Source: Nocardiopsis sp. NRRL B-16309 (GTDB lineage Bacteria > Actinomycetota > Actinomycetes > Streptosporangiales > Streptosporangiaceae). Taken from it: 64,000 bases of DNA. Within the stretch, counting starts at the first letter, position 1. Each line of letters opens with the position of its first letter. Shown piece after piece: positions 43,584 through 51,806 of this stretch. Position numbers and translations under genes: made by a program. The stretch covers positions 1 to 64,000 of the forward strand of contig NZ_LGEC01000004.1 in the NCBI RefSeq assembly GCF_001279585.1, written 5' to 3'. A model generated the notes under the pieces. The model was not told where the DNA came from. It worked only from the letters and a program-made list of their open reading frames with translations, and searched no databases.

Positions 43584-44183
43584 ATGACCGTCGCCGAACA
43601 CCGCACGCCGCGTACAACAGAACCGCCCATGGACATCGATCTGTTCGAGCGCCTCGCAGCGCAGGCGTTCGAGGCCGACCGCGTTCGCATGGAGATGTTC
43701 AACGGGAAGGTCTGGGTCCACACGGTGACCGATGGGGCGCACGCGGGCATCCTCACATGGCTGATGCGCGAGTTCATCGCGCATCGACCTGATCTGGACC
43801 TCATCACCAGCGGACTGGGGCTCAAGATCGACACCTACCGCAACGGGCGTGCCCGACCCGATGGGATCCTCGCTCCGGTCGGCCATTTCGACCAGGCGGG
43901 TGAGTGGGCCGACCCCGACGGTGTCCTCGCCGTCGCCGAGGTGACCTCCTGGGACGCCGACACCCACGCCCGTGACCGTGTGGAGAAGCCCGCCGCCTAC
44001 GCCGCGACCGGCATTCCCGTGTACCTGCTGGTGGACCGGGACGCCAACGCCGTCGTGATCCACAGCCGACCCTTCCGCGGCCAGTACATGGACCGCAGCG
44101 AACACCCCTATGGCGAGGCCGTCCAGGTTCCCGGGCAGGGAGTCACTCTGGACACCGAAGCGCTCAAACGGTTCGCGCGCTGA
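43584..44183 (+). CDS. Uma2-family (DUF820) putative restriction-endonuclease-fold protein
   Basis: 199-residue protein with the PD-(D/E)XK-like Uma2 fold. Signature segments are MEMFNGKVWVH, the central RPDGILAPVG (acidic residue), VLAVAEVTSWD (second acidic residue), VEKPAAYAATGIPVYLLVDRD and a C-terminal beta region. These proteins are abundant in cyanobacteria and actinomycetes and are often annotated as endonucleases on fold grounds only. GGGGG precedes ATG 43584; an in-frame ATG at 43629 (MDIDLFE) is possible. It follows the XRE/DUF397 pair after a hairpin and is ended by a strong terminator. Confidence 0.85.
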   Translation: MTVAEHRTPRTTEPPMDIDLFERLAAQAFEADRVRMEMFNGKVWVHTVTDGAHAGILTWLMREFIAHRPDLDLITSGLGLKIDTYRNGRARPDGILAPVGHFDQAGEWADPDGVLAVAEVTSWDADTHARDRVEKPAAYAATGIPVYLLVDRDANAVVIHSRPFRGQYMDRSEHPYGEAVQVPGQGVTLDTEALKRFAR

Positions 44184-44197
44184 CAGGGCAGAACGCG

Positions 44198-44224
44198 GCC
44201 CCGCCGGTCACCGACCGGCGGGGC
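44198..44224. terminator. Bidirectional terminator between Uma2 gene and glnA2
   Basis: Perfect 12-bp stem, GCCCCGCCGGTC (44198-44209) with its complement (44213-44224) and an ACC loop, midway between convergent stops at 44183 and 44247. Confidence 0.85.
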
Positions 44225-44246
44225 ATCGTGTGCGGGTCTGGGGTGG

Positions 44247-45608
44247 CTAGAGCGTCGGTAGGTAGCGCTGGAGCTCGTAGGGCGTCACCTGGCGGCGGTA
44301 GGAGTTCCACTCCGCCTTCTTGTTGCGCAGGAAGAAGTCGAACACGTGCTCGCCCAGCGTCTCGGCGACCAGCTCGCTGTTCTCCATGATCCGCAGCGCC
44401 TCGTCCAGGCTCTGCGGCAGCGGGCGGATGCCCAGCGCGCGGCGCTCGGCGTCGGTGAGCGCCCACACGTCGTCCTCGGCACCCGGGGGCAGCTCGTACC
44501 CCTCCTCGATGCCCTTCAGCCCCGCGGCCAGCACCACGGCGTAGGCCAGGTACGGGTTGCAGGCGGTGTCCATCGAGCGGATCTCGATCCGGCTGGAGTT
44601 GGACTTGCCCGGCTTGTACATCGGCACCCGGACCAGCGCCGACCGGTTGTTGTGGCCCCAGCAGATGTAGGCGGGCGCCTCGCCGCCCATCCCGGCCGAG
44701 GCCGCCGGGTCGTCCCACAGCCGCTTGTAGGAGTTCACCCACTGGTTGGTGACGGCGGTGATCTCGTCCGCGTGCCGCAGCAGGCCCGCGATGAACCCGC
44801 GGCCCACCTTGGACAGCTGGAAGTCCGCGCCCGGCTCGTAGAAGGCGTTGCGGTCACCCTCGAACAGCGACAGGTGCGTGTGCATGCCCGAACCCGGGTA
44901 CTGCGTGAACGGCTTCGGCATGAAGGTGGCGTAGACGTCCTGCTCCATCGCCACCTCCTTCATCACGAGCCGGAAGGTCATGATGTTGTCGGCCGTGGTC
45001 AGCGCGTCCGCGTAGCGCAGGTCGATCTCCTGCTGGCCCGGGCCGCCCTCGTGGTGGCTGAACTCCACCGAGATGCCCATAGCCTCCAGCATGTTGATCG
45101 CGTTGCGCCGGAAGTCGTGCGCCGAGTTGTGCGGCGTGTGGTCGAAGTAGCCGCCCGAGTCGTTGGGCTCGGGGAACTCCCCGTGCTCCGGCATCTTCTT
45201 GAGCAGGTAGAACTCGATCTCCGGGTGCGTGTAGAACGTGAAGCCCAGATCGGAGGCCTTGCTCAGCTGCCGCTTGAGCACGTGGCGGGGGTCGGCCGGG
45301 GAGGGCGAGCCGTCCGGCATCAGGATGTCGCAGTACATGCGCGCGGTGCCGTGCGGCTCGTTGCGCCAGGGCAGGACCTGGAACGTCGACGGATCCGGCT
45401 GGGCCAGCATGTCGGCCTCGTACACGCGGGCGAAGCCCTCGATCGCCGAGCCGTCGAAACCGATGCCCTCGGAGAAGGCCGCCTCCAGTTCGGCGGGAGC
45501 CACCGCCACGGACTTGAGGTACCCGAGCACGTCGGTGAACCACAGCCTCACGAACCGGATGTCGCGCTCCTCCAATGTGCGGAGCACGAATTCCTGCTGT
45601 CGATTCAC
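44247..45608 (-). CDS. glnA2: Glutamine synthetase family protein, GlnA2 type
   Basis: 453-residue type I glutamine-synthetase-fold enzyme. It begins NRQQEFVLRTLEERDIRFVRLWFTDVLG, closely resembling mycobacterial GlnA2 from memory. Active-site elements: EGIGFDGSAIEGFARV, HPEIEFYLL, EFSHHEGGPGQQEIDL, GSGMHTHLSLF and the ATP/Glu region NSSRIEIRSMDTACNPYLA. The adenylylation loop of GlnA1 (NLYDLPP-like with Tyr) is replaced by GYELPPGAEDDVW, so GlnE control is doubtful. GTG 45608 has GGAAGG just upstream. Several actinobacterial GlnA paralogs act on polyamines or other amines, so glutamine synthesis itself is not assured. Confidence 0.9.
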   Translation of the reverse strand: MNRQQEFVLRTLEERDIRFVRLWFTDVLGYLKSVAVAPAELEAAFSEGIGFDGSAIEGFARVYEADMLAQPDPSTFQVLPWRNEPHGTARMYCDILMPDGSPSPADPRHVLKRQLSKASDLGFTFYTHPEIEFYLLKKMPEHGEFPEPNDSGGYFDHTPHNSAHDFRRNAINMLEAMGISVEFSHHEGGPGQQEIDLRYADALTTADNIMTFRLVMKEVAMEQDVYATFMPKPFTQYPGSGMHTHLSLFEGDRNAFYEPGADFQLSKVGRGFIAGLLRHADEITAVTNQWVNSYKRLWDDPAASAGMGGEAPAYICWGHNNRSALVRVPMYKPGKSNSSRIEIRSMDTACNPYLAYAVVLAAGLKGIEEGYELPPGAEDDVWALTDAERRALGIRPLPQSLDEALRIMENSELVAETLGEHVFDFFLRNKKAEWNSYRRQVTPYELQRYLPTL

Positions 45609-45704
45609 GATCAACCTTCCTCGATGCCGGTCAGTTCCGGACCCGGATCCTCGCTCGTGGAGCCAGGCCGGACACAGTGTCCCAGACCCAGTCTGCCCCG
45701 CGGA

Positions 45705-45723
45705 TATTTCCGGAGTATTTCCG
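45705..45723 (-). promoter_or_regulatory. 11-bp-spaced direct repeat upstream of glnA2
   Basis: TATTTCCG occurs at 45705-45712 and 45716-45723 (on the minus strand CGGAAATA twice, spaced 11 bp), in a 279-nt gene-free region between the divergent glnA2 and nadE genes. One-turn spacing of GAAAT elements resembles the alternating b-sites (GAAAC) of GlnR boxes in actinomycetes, although the paired GTNAC a-sites are not evident. It lies about 100 nt upstream of glnA2. Confidence 0.4.
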
Positions 45724-45874
45724 CAGGCCCAAGTCAAGCCGTGCGCTGCGTCTCCCGCCCGCACCCGCAGTATGCCGCGCCCCACCCCGGCCCTGTCCAC
45801 CTGGCCGTGTCCTCGCCGTGCGCGAGGCGCCCCGGCCGCCTCCGCCGCGCCGCGCCGCGCGTGCCCGCATTGGC

Positions 45875-45888
45875 TAGGCTCGGAGGCG
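45875..45888 (+). promoter_or_regulatory. -10 box and leaderless start of nadE
   Basis: TAGGCT at 45875-45880 fits the TANNNT -10 consensus. Transcription would begin 7-8 nt downstream, at the GTG start codon itself (45888). GGAGG lies only one base before the GTG, too close to act as a ribosome site. Confidence 0.6.
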
Positions 45889-47666
45889 TGGCACAGCTGA
45901 GAATCGCACTCGCCCAGATCAATCCCACCGTCGGCGACCTCGACGGCAACCGCCGGCTCGTGGTCGCTGCCGCCCGCGAGGCCGCGGACGCCGGAGCGCA
46001 CCTCGTCGTGCTCCCGGAGATGGTCGTCACCGGCTATCCCGTGGAGGACCTCGCCCTGCGCAAGTCCTTCGTGTCGGCCTCCATCAAGGCCACCCGCGGC
46101 CTGGCCGCCGACCTCGCCGAGGCGGGCCTGGGCGAACTCCCGACCGTCGTCGGCTACCTCTCGCGCCGGGAGGACCAGTCGGCGCCCGGCGCCTCGCCGG
46201 GCCTGCCCGCCGGCGCCCCGCAGAACGCGGTCGCCGTCCTGCACCAGGGCAGTGTGGCGATCACCTCCGCCAAGCACCACCTGCCCAACTACGGCGTCTT
46301 CGACGAGTTCCGCAACTTCGTCCCGGGCGACACCCTGCCCGTCGTGCGCGTGCGCGGGATCGACGTCGCCCTGGCCGTCTGCGAGGACCTGTGGCAGGAG
46401 GGCGGCCCCGTCACCGCCACCCGCGCCGCCCGGGCCGGGCTCCTGGTCTCGCTCAACGGCTCGCCCTACGAGCGCCACAAGGACGACGTGCGCCTCGAAC
46501 TGTGCCAGCGGCGAGCCCGTGAGATCGGCGCCGCCCTGGCCTACGTGAACATGGTCGGCGGCCAGGACGACCTGGTCTTCGAGGGCGACTCGCTGGTGGT
46601 CGACGCCGAGGGCGAACTCGTGGCCCGCGCGCCCCAGTTCACCGACACGCTCCTGGTCGCCGACCTCGAACTGCCCGAGGCCGTCGACCGCCCCGAGGAC
46701 CCCGACCGGGCCGACGGGCTGCGCATCGTCCGCCGCACGCTGACCGCCGCCCCGGTCGCCCCCTACCCGCCGCACGAGAACACGGTCACCCCCCGCCCGG
46801 ACCCGCTCTCCGACACCGGCGAGGTGTACCAGGCCCTGGTGACGGGCCTGCGCGACTACGTGGTCAAGAACGGCTTCCGCTCGGTGCTCGTGGCGGTCTC
46901 CGGCGGCATCGACTCCGCCCTGACCGCCACCATCGCCGTCGACGCCCTGGGGCCCGACAGCGTCCACGGACTCCTGCTGCCCAGCGAGCACTCCAGTGAG
47001 CACTCGGTCAGCGACGCCGAGGACCTGGCCGAACGCCAGGGGTTCTCCGCGCGCACGGCCGCCATCGGCCCGATGGTCGAGGCCTTCGAGCGGGCCGCCG
47101 CCGACACCGGCGCCCCGCTCACCGGACTGGCCGCGGAGAACCTCCAGGCCCGCGTGCGCGGCACCCTGCTCATGGGCCTGTCCAACCAGGAGGGACACCT
47201 GGTGCTGGCCACCGGCAACAAGAGCGAGGCCGCCACCGGCTACTCCACCCTCTACGGCGACTCCGTCGGCGGGTTCGCGCCCATCAAGGACTGCTGGAAG
47301 ACCCTCGTGTGGGAGCTCGCGCGCTGGCGCAACGACGAGGCGGCACGCCAGGGCCGGATCCCGCCCATCCCGGAGAACTCCATCACCAAGCCGCCCAGCG
47401 CCGAACTGTCCCCGGATCAGCTGGACTCCGACTCGCTGCCCGACTACGTGCTGCTCGACGCCGTCCTGGACGCCTACATCGGCACCGACAAGGGCGAGGC
47501 CGAGCTGGTCTTCGCCGGGTACGAGCCCGAGCTGGTGCGCCGCGTCATCCGCCTGGTCGACCGCGCCGAGTACAAGCGCCGCCAGTCCGCTCCGGGCACC
47601 AAGATCAGCTCCCGCAACCTCAGCCGCGACCGGCGCGTGCCCATCACCAACCGCTGGACGGTCTGA
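45888..47666 (+). CDS. nadE: NAD+ synthase, glutamine-dependent
   Basis: 592-residue two-domain enzyme that amidates nicotinic acid adenine dinucleotide with glutamine-derived ammonia and ATP. The N-terminal nitrilase-type glutaminase has the Glu-Lys-Cys triad in VVLPEMVVTGYP, AKHHLPNYGVFDE and VALAVCEDLWQ. The C-terminal synthetase has the PP-loop VAVSGGIDSALT, then VLATGNKSEAATGYSTLYGD and DSDSLPDYVLLD. This is shorter than the mycobacterial NadE (about 680 residues) and matches the 560-600-residue class. GTG 45888 is supported by the leaderless promoter geometry; the frame is open far upstream but carries no homology. It is convergent with the GH65 gene. Confidence 0.94.
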   Translation: MAQLRIALAQINPTVGDLDGNRRLVVAAAREAADAGAHLVVLPEMVVTGYPVEDLALRKSFVSASIKATRGLAADLAEAGLGELPTVVGYLSRREDQSAPGASPGLPAGAPQNAVAVLHQGSVAITSAKHHLPNYGVFDEFRNFVPGDTLPVVRVRGIDVALAVCEDLWQEGGPVTATRAARAGLLVSLNGSPYERHKDDVRLELCQRRAREIGAALAYVNMVGGQDDLVFEGDSLVVDAEGELVARAPQFTDTLLVADLELPEAVDRPEDPDRADGLRIVRRTLTAAPVAPYPPHENTVTPRPDPLSDTGEVYQALVTGLRDYVVKNGFRSVLVAVSGGIDSALTATIAVDALGPDSVHGLLLPSEHSSEHSVSDAEDLAERQGFSARTAAIGPMVEAFERAAADTGAPLTGLAAENLQARVRGTLLMGLSNQEGHLVLATGNKSEAATGYSTLYGDSVGGFAPIKDCWKTLVWELARWRNDEAARQGRIPPIPENSITKPPSAELSPDQLDSDSLPDYVLLDAVLDAYIGTDKGEAELVFAGYEPELVRRVIRLVDRAEYKRRQSAPGTKISSRNLSRDRRVPITNRWTV

Positions 47667-47683
47667 CCCGTCTTCCCCGGTCG

Positions 47684-50119
47684 TCAGTAGGCCAGCTCGC
47701 AGGCCGACCCGGGCGCCACCACCGTCTCCCGGCCGCCCACCGCCACCAGGATCGGGGGTGCCGAGGACGGCGGCACCTCCACCCGGACCCGGTCCGTCGT
47801 CACCACCACCCGCACGTCCCAGTTCCCGTGGTAGCGGAAGGTGAAGGACAGGCGGTCCAGCTCGGCGGGCAGCCGGGGCGCCAGCCGCAGCGCCCCGGCC
47901 TCGGCCTCCAGCCCGCTGAAGCAGCGGGTGAGGATGTCCACCGTCCCCGACATCGCGCCCAGGTGGATGCCCTCGGCCGTGGTCCCCGTGTGCAGGTCGT
48001 CGACGTCGGCGCGCAGGGCCCGCCGGAAGAACCGCCAGGCCGACGACAGGTCGGTGCGCGCGAGCACCCAGGTGTGCACCACCTCGCTGAGGGTCGATCC
48101 GTGCGAGGTCCGCTCCTGGTAGTAGTCGGCGGTGGCGGCGAGGATGTCCGGTTCGCACGGGTAGCCCAGGCGGAGCAGCAGGTCGACGACCTCCTGCTCC
48201 GACAGCAGGAAGAACAGCATCAGCACGTCGGCCTGCTTGGAGGCCTTGTACCGGTTGCAGGTGTCGCCCTCCGCCTCCAGGATCCGGTCCAGGCGCCGGA
48301 TGTCGCCGTAGGCGGCCCGGTAGCGGTCCCAGTCCAGTTCCTCCAGATCCCCGTAGCCGTCGAACTGGCTGATCACCCCGTCGTGGAAGGGCACCCGCAT
48401 CCTGCGGCTGACGTCGGCGAACAGGTCGATCTCGTGCGGCGCCATCCCCGTGCTCTCCTCCAGCTCCCTGCGCCGCGACTCCGGCAGCAGGTCCAGGGTC
48501 TCCATCGCCCGCATCAGCACCCACACCGTCATCACGTTGGTGTAGGCGTTGTCGTCCAGCCCCGGTTCGGCGCGCCCGACGTAGCCGTCGTGGTACTCGT
48601 CGGGACCCATCACACCGCGGATCACGTACCGGTCCAGGGCCTTGTCGTACTCGGCGAGCCCGGCGAGGAAGCGCGCGATCTCCACGAGCAGTTCGGCGCC
48701 CTGGCCGAAGAGGAACTCCCGGTCGCCCGTGTACTGGTAGTACTGCCAGACGTTGTGCGCGACGGCGATGCCCACGTGCCGCTGGCGGTGCGAGCGGTCC
48801 TCCAGCCAGTGGCCCGAGCGCGGGTTCAGGTGGAGGCGCTGGGTCTGCTCGCGCCCGTCGCTGGCGCTCTGCCAGGGGAACATCGCCCCGGGCAGCCCGG
48901 CCTCCGCCGCGGCCGCCCGCGCCGCCGGAAGCCGCCGCCACCGGTAGCGCAGCAGCGCCCGCGCGGTCTCGGGGAAGTTCATGTTCAGGAAGGGGAAGAT
49001 GAACAGCTCGTCCCAGAACACGTGGCCGCGGTAGGCCTCCCCGTGGAGCCCTCGCGCGGGCGCTCCGGCGTCCAGGTCGGCCGTGTGCGGTGACAGGGTC
49101 TGCACCAGGTGGAACACGTGCAGGTCGAGCACGCGCTGGGTGTCCTCGTCGGTGAGGCCGATGGCGCAGGTGTCCCATATCCGCCGCCAGGCCGCCTCGT
49201 GCTGGGCCAGCAGCGTGTCGAAGTCGGCCGCGCGGTCGACGTCGCGCAGCGCGGCGGCCAGGGGCTCCTCGATCGCGGCGTCGCGCGAGGTGCGCACCGA
49301 CACCACCTTGGCGAAGGTCACCGCGTCCCCCTCGGTGACCGTGCGGTGCAGGTCGTGGCCGATCCATGCTCCGTCGCCGTCACGCGTGAAGGTGCTGTCG
49401 GCGGGTTTGCCGCAGGTGGTCCGCGCCGCCAGTGCCAACCGGATCCGCGAGGTCGCCGTCTCGGCGCGCAGCCAGGCGACGTCGTCGCCGTCGGATCCCG
49501 CGCCCGCTGCCCGCAGGTGGTCGCCGCGCAGGGCCCGGTAGCGTTCCACCCCCCGGTTGGCCACCCGCCCGTCCAGCGCCGAGCGCACGGTGAGCACCCC
49601 GCTCCAGTCCAGCGGCACGAAGGTGGTCTCCAGGGCGGCCAGGGAGGGGTCGGACATCGACACGAACCGCCGCTGGACCAGGCGTGTCCGCCGTCCCCGG
49701 TCGTCCCGCACCTCCAGTTCCCGGGTGAGCACGCCCCGGCGCAGGTCCAGTTCCCAGCGCTGCCACCGCGGCCCGCGCACGGCGGGGGGAGCCGGGCCCT
49801 CCTCGGCGTTCTCGACGGGCATCTCCGCGGCCCCGGAGCCGAACCACGGCCCCTGGCCGATGCGGAAGGTGAACGGCAGCCAGTTGGGGACGTTCACCAG
49901 GTCCTCGTTGTCGACCTCGTGGCCGTCCACCACCGAGACCAGCCGGTCGTAGCAGCCCGCGACGTAGGTTCCGGGATAGTGCGTGCCGTCGTCCGCCGCC
50001 TCCGGTGCGGCCCCCCGCGTGGCGAAGCGGCCGTTGCCCAGGGTGCACAGCGCCTCGCGGTGCCCCTCGTCGTCGGTCCGGGGCCCACGGCTGTCCCATT
50101 CCAGCCTCCACCGGCTCAT
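47684..50119 (-). CDS. GH65 glycoside hydrolase / disaccharide phosphorylase
   Basis: 811-residue family GH65 enzyme (maltose, trehalose, kojibiose or nigerose phosphorylase). It has an N-terminal super-beta-sandwich (LCTLGNGRFATRGAAPEAADDGTHYPGTYVAG in parts; key LGNGRFATRG), the (alpha/alpha)6 barrel with HVFWDELFIFPFLNMNFPETARALLRYR and PWQSASDGREQTQ, the general acid Glu in VMGPDEYHDGYVG, and a C-terminal beta domain. It overlaps the phosphoglucomutase gene (ATGA), which indicates phosphorolysis with release of beta-glucose 1-phosphate, so an inverting phosphorylase rather than a hydrolase. No signal peptide, so cytoplasmic. The exact disaccharide cannot be read from sequence. Confidence 0.92.
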   Translation of the reverse strand: MSRWRLEWDSRGPRTDDEGHREALCTLGNGRFATRGAAPEAADDGTHYPGTYVAGCYDRLVSVVDGHEVDNEDLVNVPNWLPFTFRIGQGPWFGSGAAEMPVENAEEGPAPPAVRGPRWQRWELDLRRGVLTRELEVRDDRGRRTRLVQRRFVSMSDPSLAALETTFVPLDWSGVLTVRSALDGRVANRGVERYRALRGDHLRAAGAGSDGDDVAWLRAETATSRIRLALAARTTCGKPADSTFTRDGDGAWIGHDLHRTVTEGDAVTFAKVVSVRTSRDAAIEEPLAAALRDVDRAADFDTLLAQHEAAWRRIWDTCAIGLTDEDTQRVLDLHVFHLVQTLSPHTADLDAGAPARGLHGEAYRGHVFWDELFIFPFLNMNFPETARALLRYRWRRLPAARAAAAEAGLPGAMFPWQSASDGREQTQRLHLNPRSGHWLEDRSHRQRHVGIAVAHNVWQYYQYTGDREFLFGQGAELLVEIARFLAGLAEYDKALDRYVIRGVMGPDEYHDGYVGRAEPGLDDNAYTNVMTVWVLMRAMETLDLLPESRRRELEESTGMAPHEIDLFADVSRRMRVPFHDGVISQFDGYGDLEELDWDRYRAAYGDIRRLDRILEAEGDTCNRYKASKQADVLMLFFLLSEQEVVDLLLRLGYPCEPDILAATADYYQERTSHGSTLSEVVHTWVLARTDLSSAWRFFRRALRADVDDLHTGTTAEGIHLGAMSGTVDILTRCFSGLEAEAGALRLAPRLPAELDRLSFTFRYHGNWDVRVVVTTDRVRVEVPPSSAPPILVAVGGRETVVAPGSACELAY

Positions 50120-50952
50120 CGCGGCCCCACCTCCGGAGCGGGTTCCAGCTCGGCCAGGTCCGAGACCACGACGTCGGCGCCGCGCTCGGCGAGGGCGGCG
50201 GCCTGCCCTGCCCGGTCCACGCCCACCACCAGGGCGAAGCCGCCCCGGCGCCCCGCCTCGACACCGGCGAGGGAGTCCTCGACCACCGCCGTGCGCCCGG
50301 GCCGCGCCCCCAGGCGCCGAGCGGCCTCCAGGAAGAGGTCGGGCGCCGGCTTGCCCGCCAGGTCCAGGCGTGCCGCGTCCACGCCGTCCACCCGCACGTC
50401 GAAGAGGGCGTCCACGCCCGCCGCGGCCAGGACGCGGGCGCAGTTGCGGCTCGCCGAGACGGCCGCGACGCCGATGCCGTCCCGGCGCAGCCGGCGGACC
50501 AGCGCCACGGTGGAGGGGAAGGCTGTGACGCCGTCACGGTCCAGTGCCGCGAGGAACGCGGCGTCCTTGGCGTCGGCCAGCGCGGCGACGGAGACCTCCC
50601 CGGCGTCCCCGGCGCCCCCGGACTCTCCGGCCTCTCCGGTCTCCCCGGTGGTCTCGGCGTTCGCGGCGGCCTCCTCGGGCAGGTCGATGCCGCGCGAGGC
50701 GAGGAAGGCGCGGACGCCGTCGGCGCGCGGCCGCCCGTCCACGTGGAGCAGGTAGTCGGCGCCCGGGTCGAAGGGGCGGAACTCCTCGCCGCGCTCCCGG
50801 GCGCGGCGGCGCAGGAAGTCGTCGAAGACGCGCTTCCACGCGGCCGCGTGCACGCGTGCGGTGTCGGTGATGACCCCGTCGGTGTCCAGGAGCACCGCGT
50901 CCGGGGACGCCTCGCGCAGAACCGTCCCGGGACCCTCCGTGGGGACCGCCAT
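50116..50952 (-). CDS. HAD-family beta-phosphoglucomutase
   Basis: 278-residue HAD hydrolase of the beta-phosphoglucomutase subfamily, which converts beta-glucose 1-phosphate to glucose 6-phosphate. Motif I is LLDTDGVITDTARVHAAAWK (nucleophile Asp in D-x-D), and motif IV is TAVVEDSLAGVEAGRRGGF. The cap domain contains a 30-residue low-complexity insertion (about residues 98-125: TTGETGEAGESGGAGDAGE) between GIDLPEE and AALADAKDAAF. It is translationally coupled to the downstream GH65 gene by a 4-nt overlap. The 134 nt upstream have no gene and should hold the operon promoter. Confidence 0.9.
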   Translation of the reverse strand: MAVPTEGPGTVLREASPDAVLLDTDGVITDTARVHAAAWKRVFDDFLRRRARERGEEFRPFDPGADYLLHVDGRPRADGVRAFLASRGIDLPEEAAANAETTGETGEAGESGGAGDAGEVSVAALADAKDAAFLAALDRDGVTAFPSTVALVRRLRRDGIGVAAVSASRNCARVLAAAGVDALFDVRVDGVDAARLDLAGKPAPDLFLEAARRLGARPGRTAVVEDSLAGVEAGRRGGFALVVGVDRAGQAAALAERGADVVVSDLAELEPAPEVGPR

Positions 50953-51086
50953 CGCGCTCTCCTCCTCGGCCGCCCGTATGACAGGCGTTCCCGCTGGTGG
51001 GCGGGGTTAACGGGGAGGGGAGCGGCGACGCCCGGCGTACCGGGGGGCTCGGGGCCCCGGGACGCCCCGCGGGGGCCGGGCCGTGC

Positions 51087-51677
51087 TCACTCCGGCGCGG
51101 GCGCGGTGCGGCGGAAGAGCGTGTAGTCGGCTCCGTCGTCGAGGACGGTGCCGCGCACGCGCTCGAAGGCGGCCGGGGTGAAGGCGGCGCCGTCGAAGAA
51201 CGGCCGCCCGGCTCCGGCGATCACCGGGTACCGCTTGATCATCAGTTCGTCGATCTCCGGCAGCAGGACCCCGGCGGCGGTCGGGCCGCCGACCAGGCAC
51301 AGGCCCAGTGCGCCCTCCTCCCGTTTGAGCGCGCGGACCAGCGCGAGGGGGTCGGTGCCGACGACCGTCACGTCCGGGTCGGTGTCGTGCGGCAGGGACC
51401 GGGAGAGGACGTACTGGCGCATGTGCGCGTAGGGGCTGGTGACGCCCTCGTCCAGGGCGACCTGGTACGACCTCCGGCCCTGGATCATCGTGTCGAACCT
51501 CCGGTTGGGGGCGTCGACGCCGAGCCGCTCGCGGACGTGGGTCGGGATCAGCTCGGGGATCTCGCGCGCGTGGTAGGCCCCCGACTCCTGCGAGTGCGGG
51601 AAGAAGTCGAAGGAGCCGTCGGGCGCGCAGACGAAGCCGTCCAGCGACACCGCGACGACGTAGGTGAGCGTGCGCAT
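51087..51677 (-). CDS. Dihydrofolate reductase-like protein (RibD C-terminal family)
   Basis: 196-residue protein of the RibD-C/DHFR superfamily, an NADPH-dependent reductase fold. It begins MRTLTYVVAVSLDGFVCAPDGSFDFFP and has TMIQGRRSYQVALDEG, YVLSRSLP and a C-terminal LCLVGGPTAAGVLLPEIDELMIKRYPVIAG. These stand-alone proteins (YyaP/YwjB-like) are common and of unknown substrate. ATG 51677 has AGGAGG 4-5 nt upstream, so an in-frame start at 51704 is dropped. An AT-rich symmetric element lies just upstream. Confidence 0.88.
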   Translation of the reverse strand: MRTLTYVVAVSLDGFVCAPDGSFDFFPHSQESGAYHAREIPELIPTHVRERLGVDAPNRRFDTMIQGRRSYQVALDEGVTSPYAHMRQYVLSRSLPHDTDPDVTVVGTDPLALVRALKREEGALGLCLVGGPTAAGVLLPEIDELMIKRYPVIAGAGRPFFDGAAFTPAAFERVRGTVLDDGADYTLFRRTAPAPE

Positions 51678-51702
51678 GGTCCTCCTTGTGCGGCCATTGA
51701 CC

Positions 51703-51744
51703 ACTACGATTGAAGTGCTTCGCTCAAAGTACTAGAAATGTAGT
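51703..51744. promoter_or_regulatory. 42-bp imperfect inverted repeat upstream of the DHFR-like gene
   Basis: Two 21-nt halves are complementary at 14 of 21 positions. The outer arms ACTAC/GTAGT (51703-51707/51740-51744) match perfectly and the inner arms AGTGCTT/AAGTACT nearly so. The block is strikingly AT-rich for this genome and starts 26 nt upstream of the DHFR-like ATG, so it probably contains that gene's promoter and operator. Confidence 0.5.
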
Positions 51745-51806
51745 GTTTAGTCGAGCGCGCCGGACCCGGGCGCCGGGCCTGGGCCCGGTACCGGGGGTCC
51801 GTTCGC

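Noticed and set aside
44346..45887. Upstream extension of the nadE frame to 44346
   Set aside because: The extra 500 residues are the shadow of glnA2 and show no similarity to NAD synthase. The leaderless promoter at 45875 supports GTG 45888.
45609..49367. Upstream extension of the glnA2 frame to 49367
   Set aside because: It runs through the antisense of nadE and an out-of-frame reading of the GH65 gene. The GlnA2 N-terminus and ribosome site at 45608 are clear.
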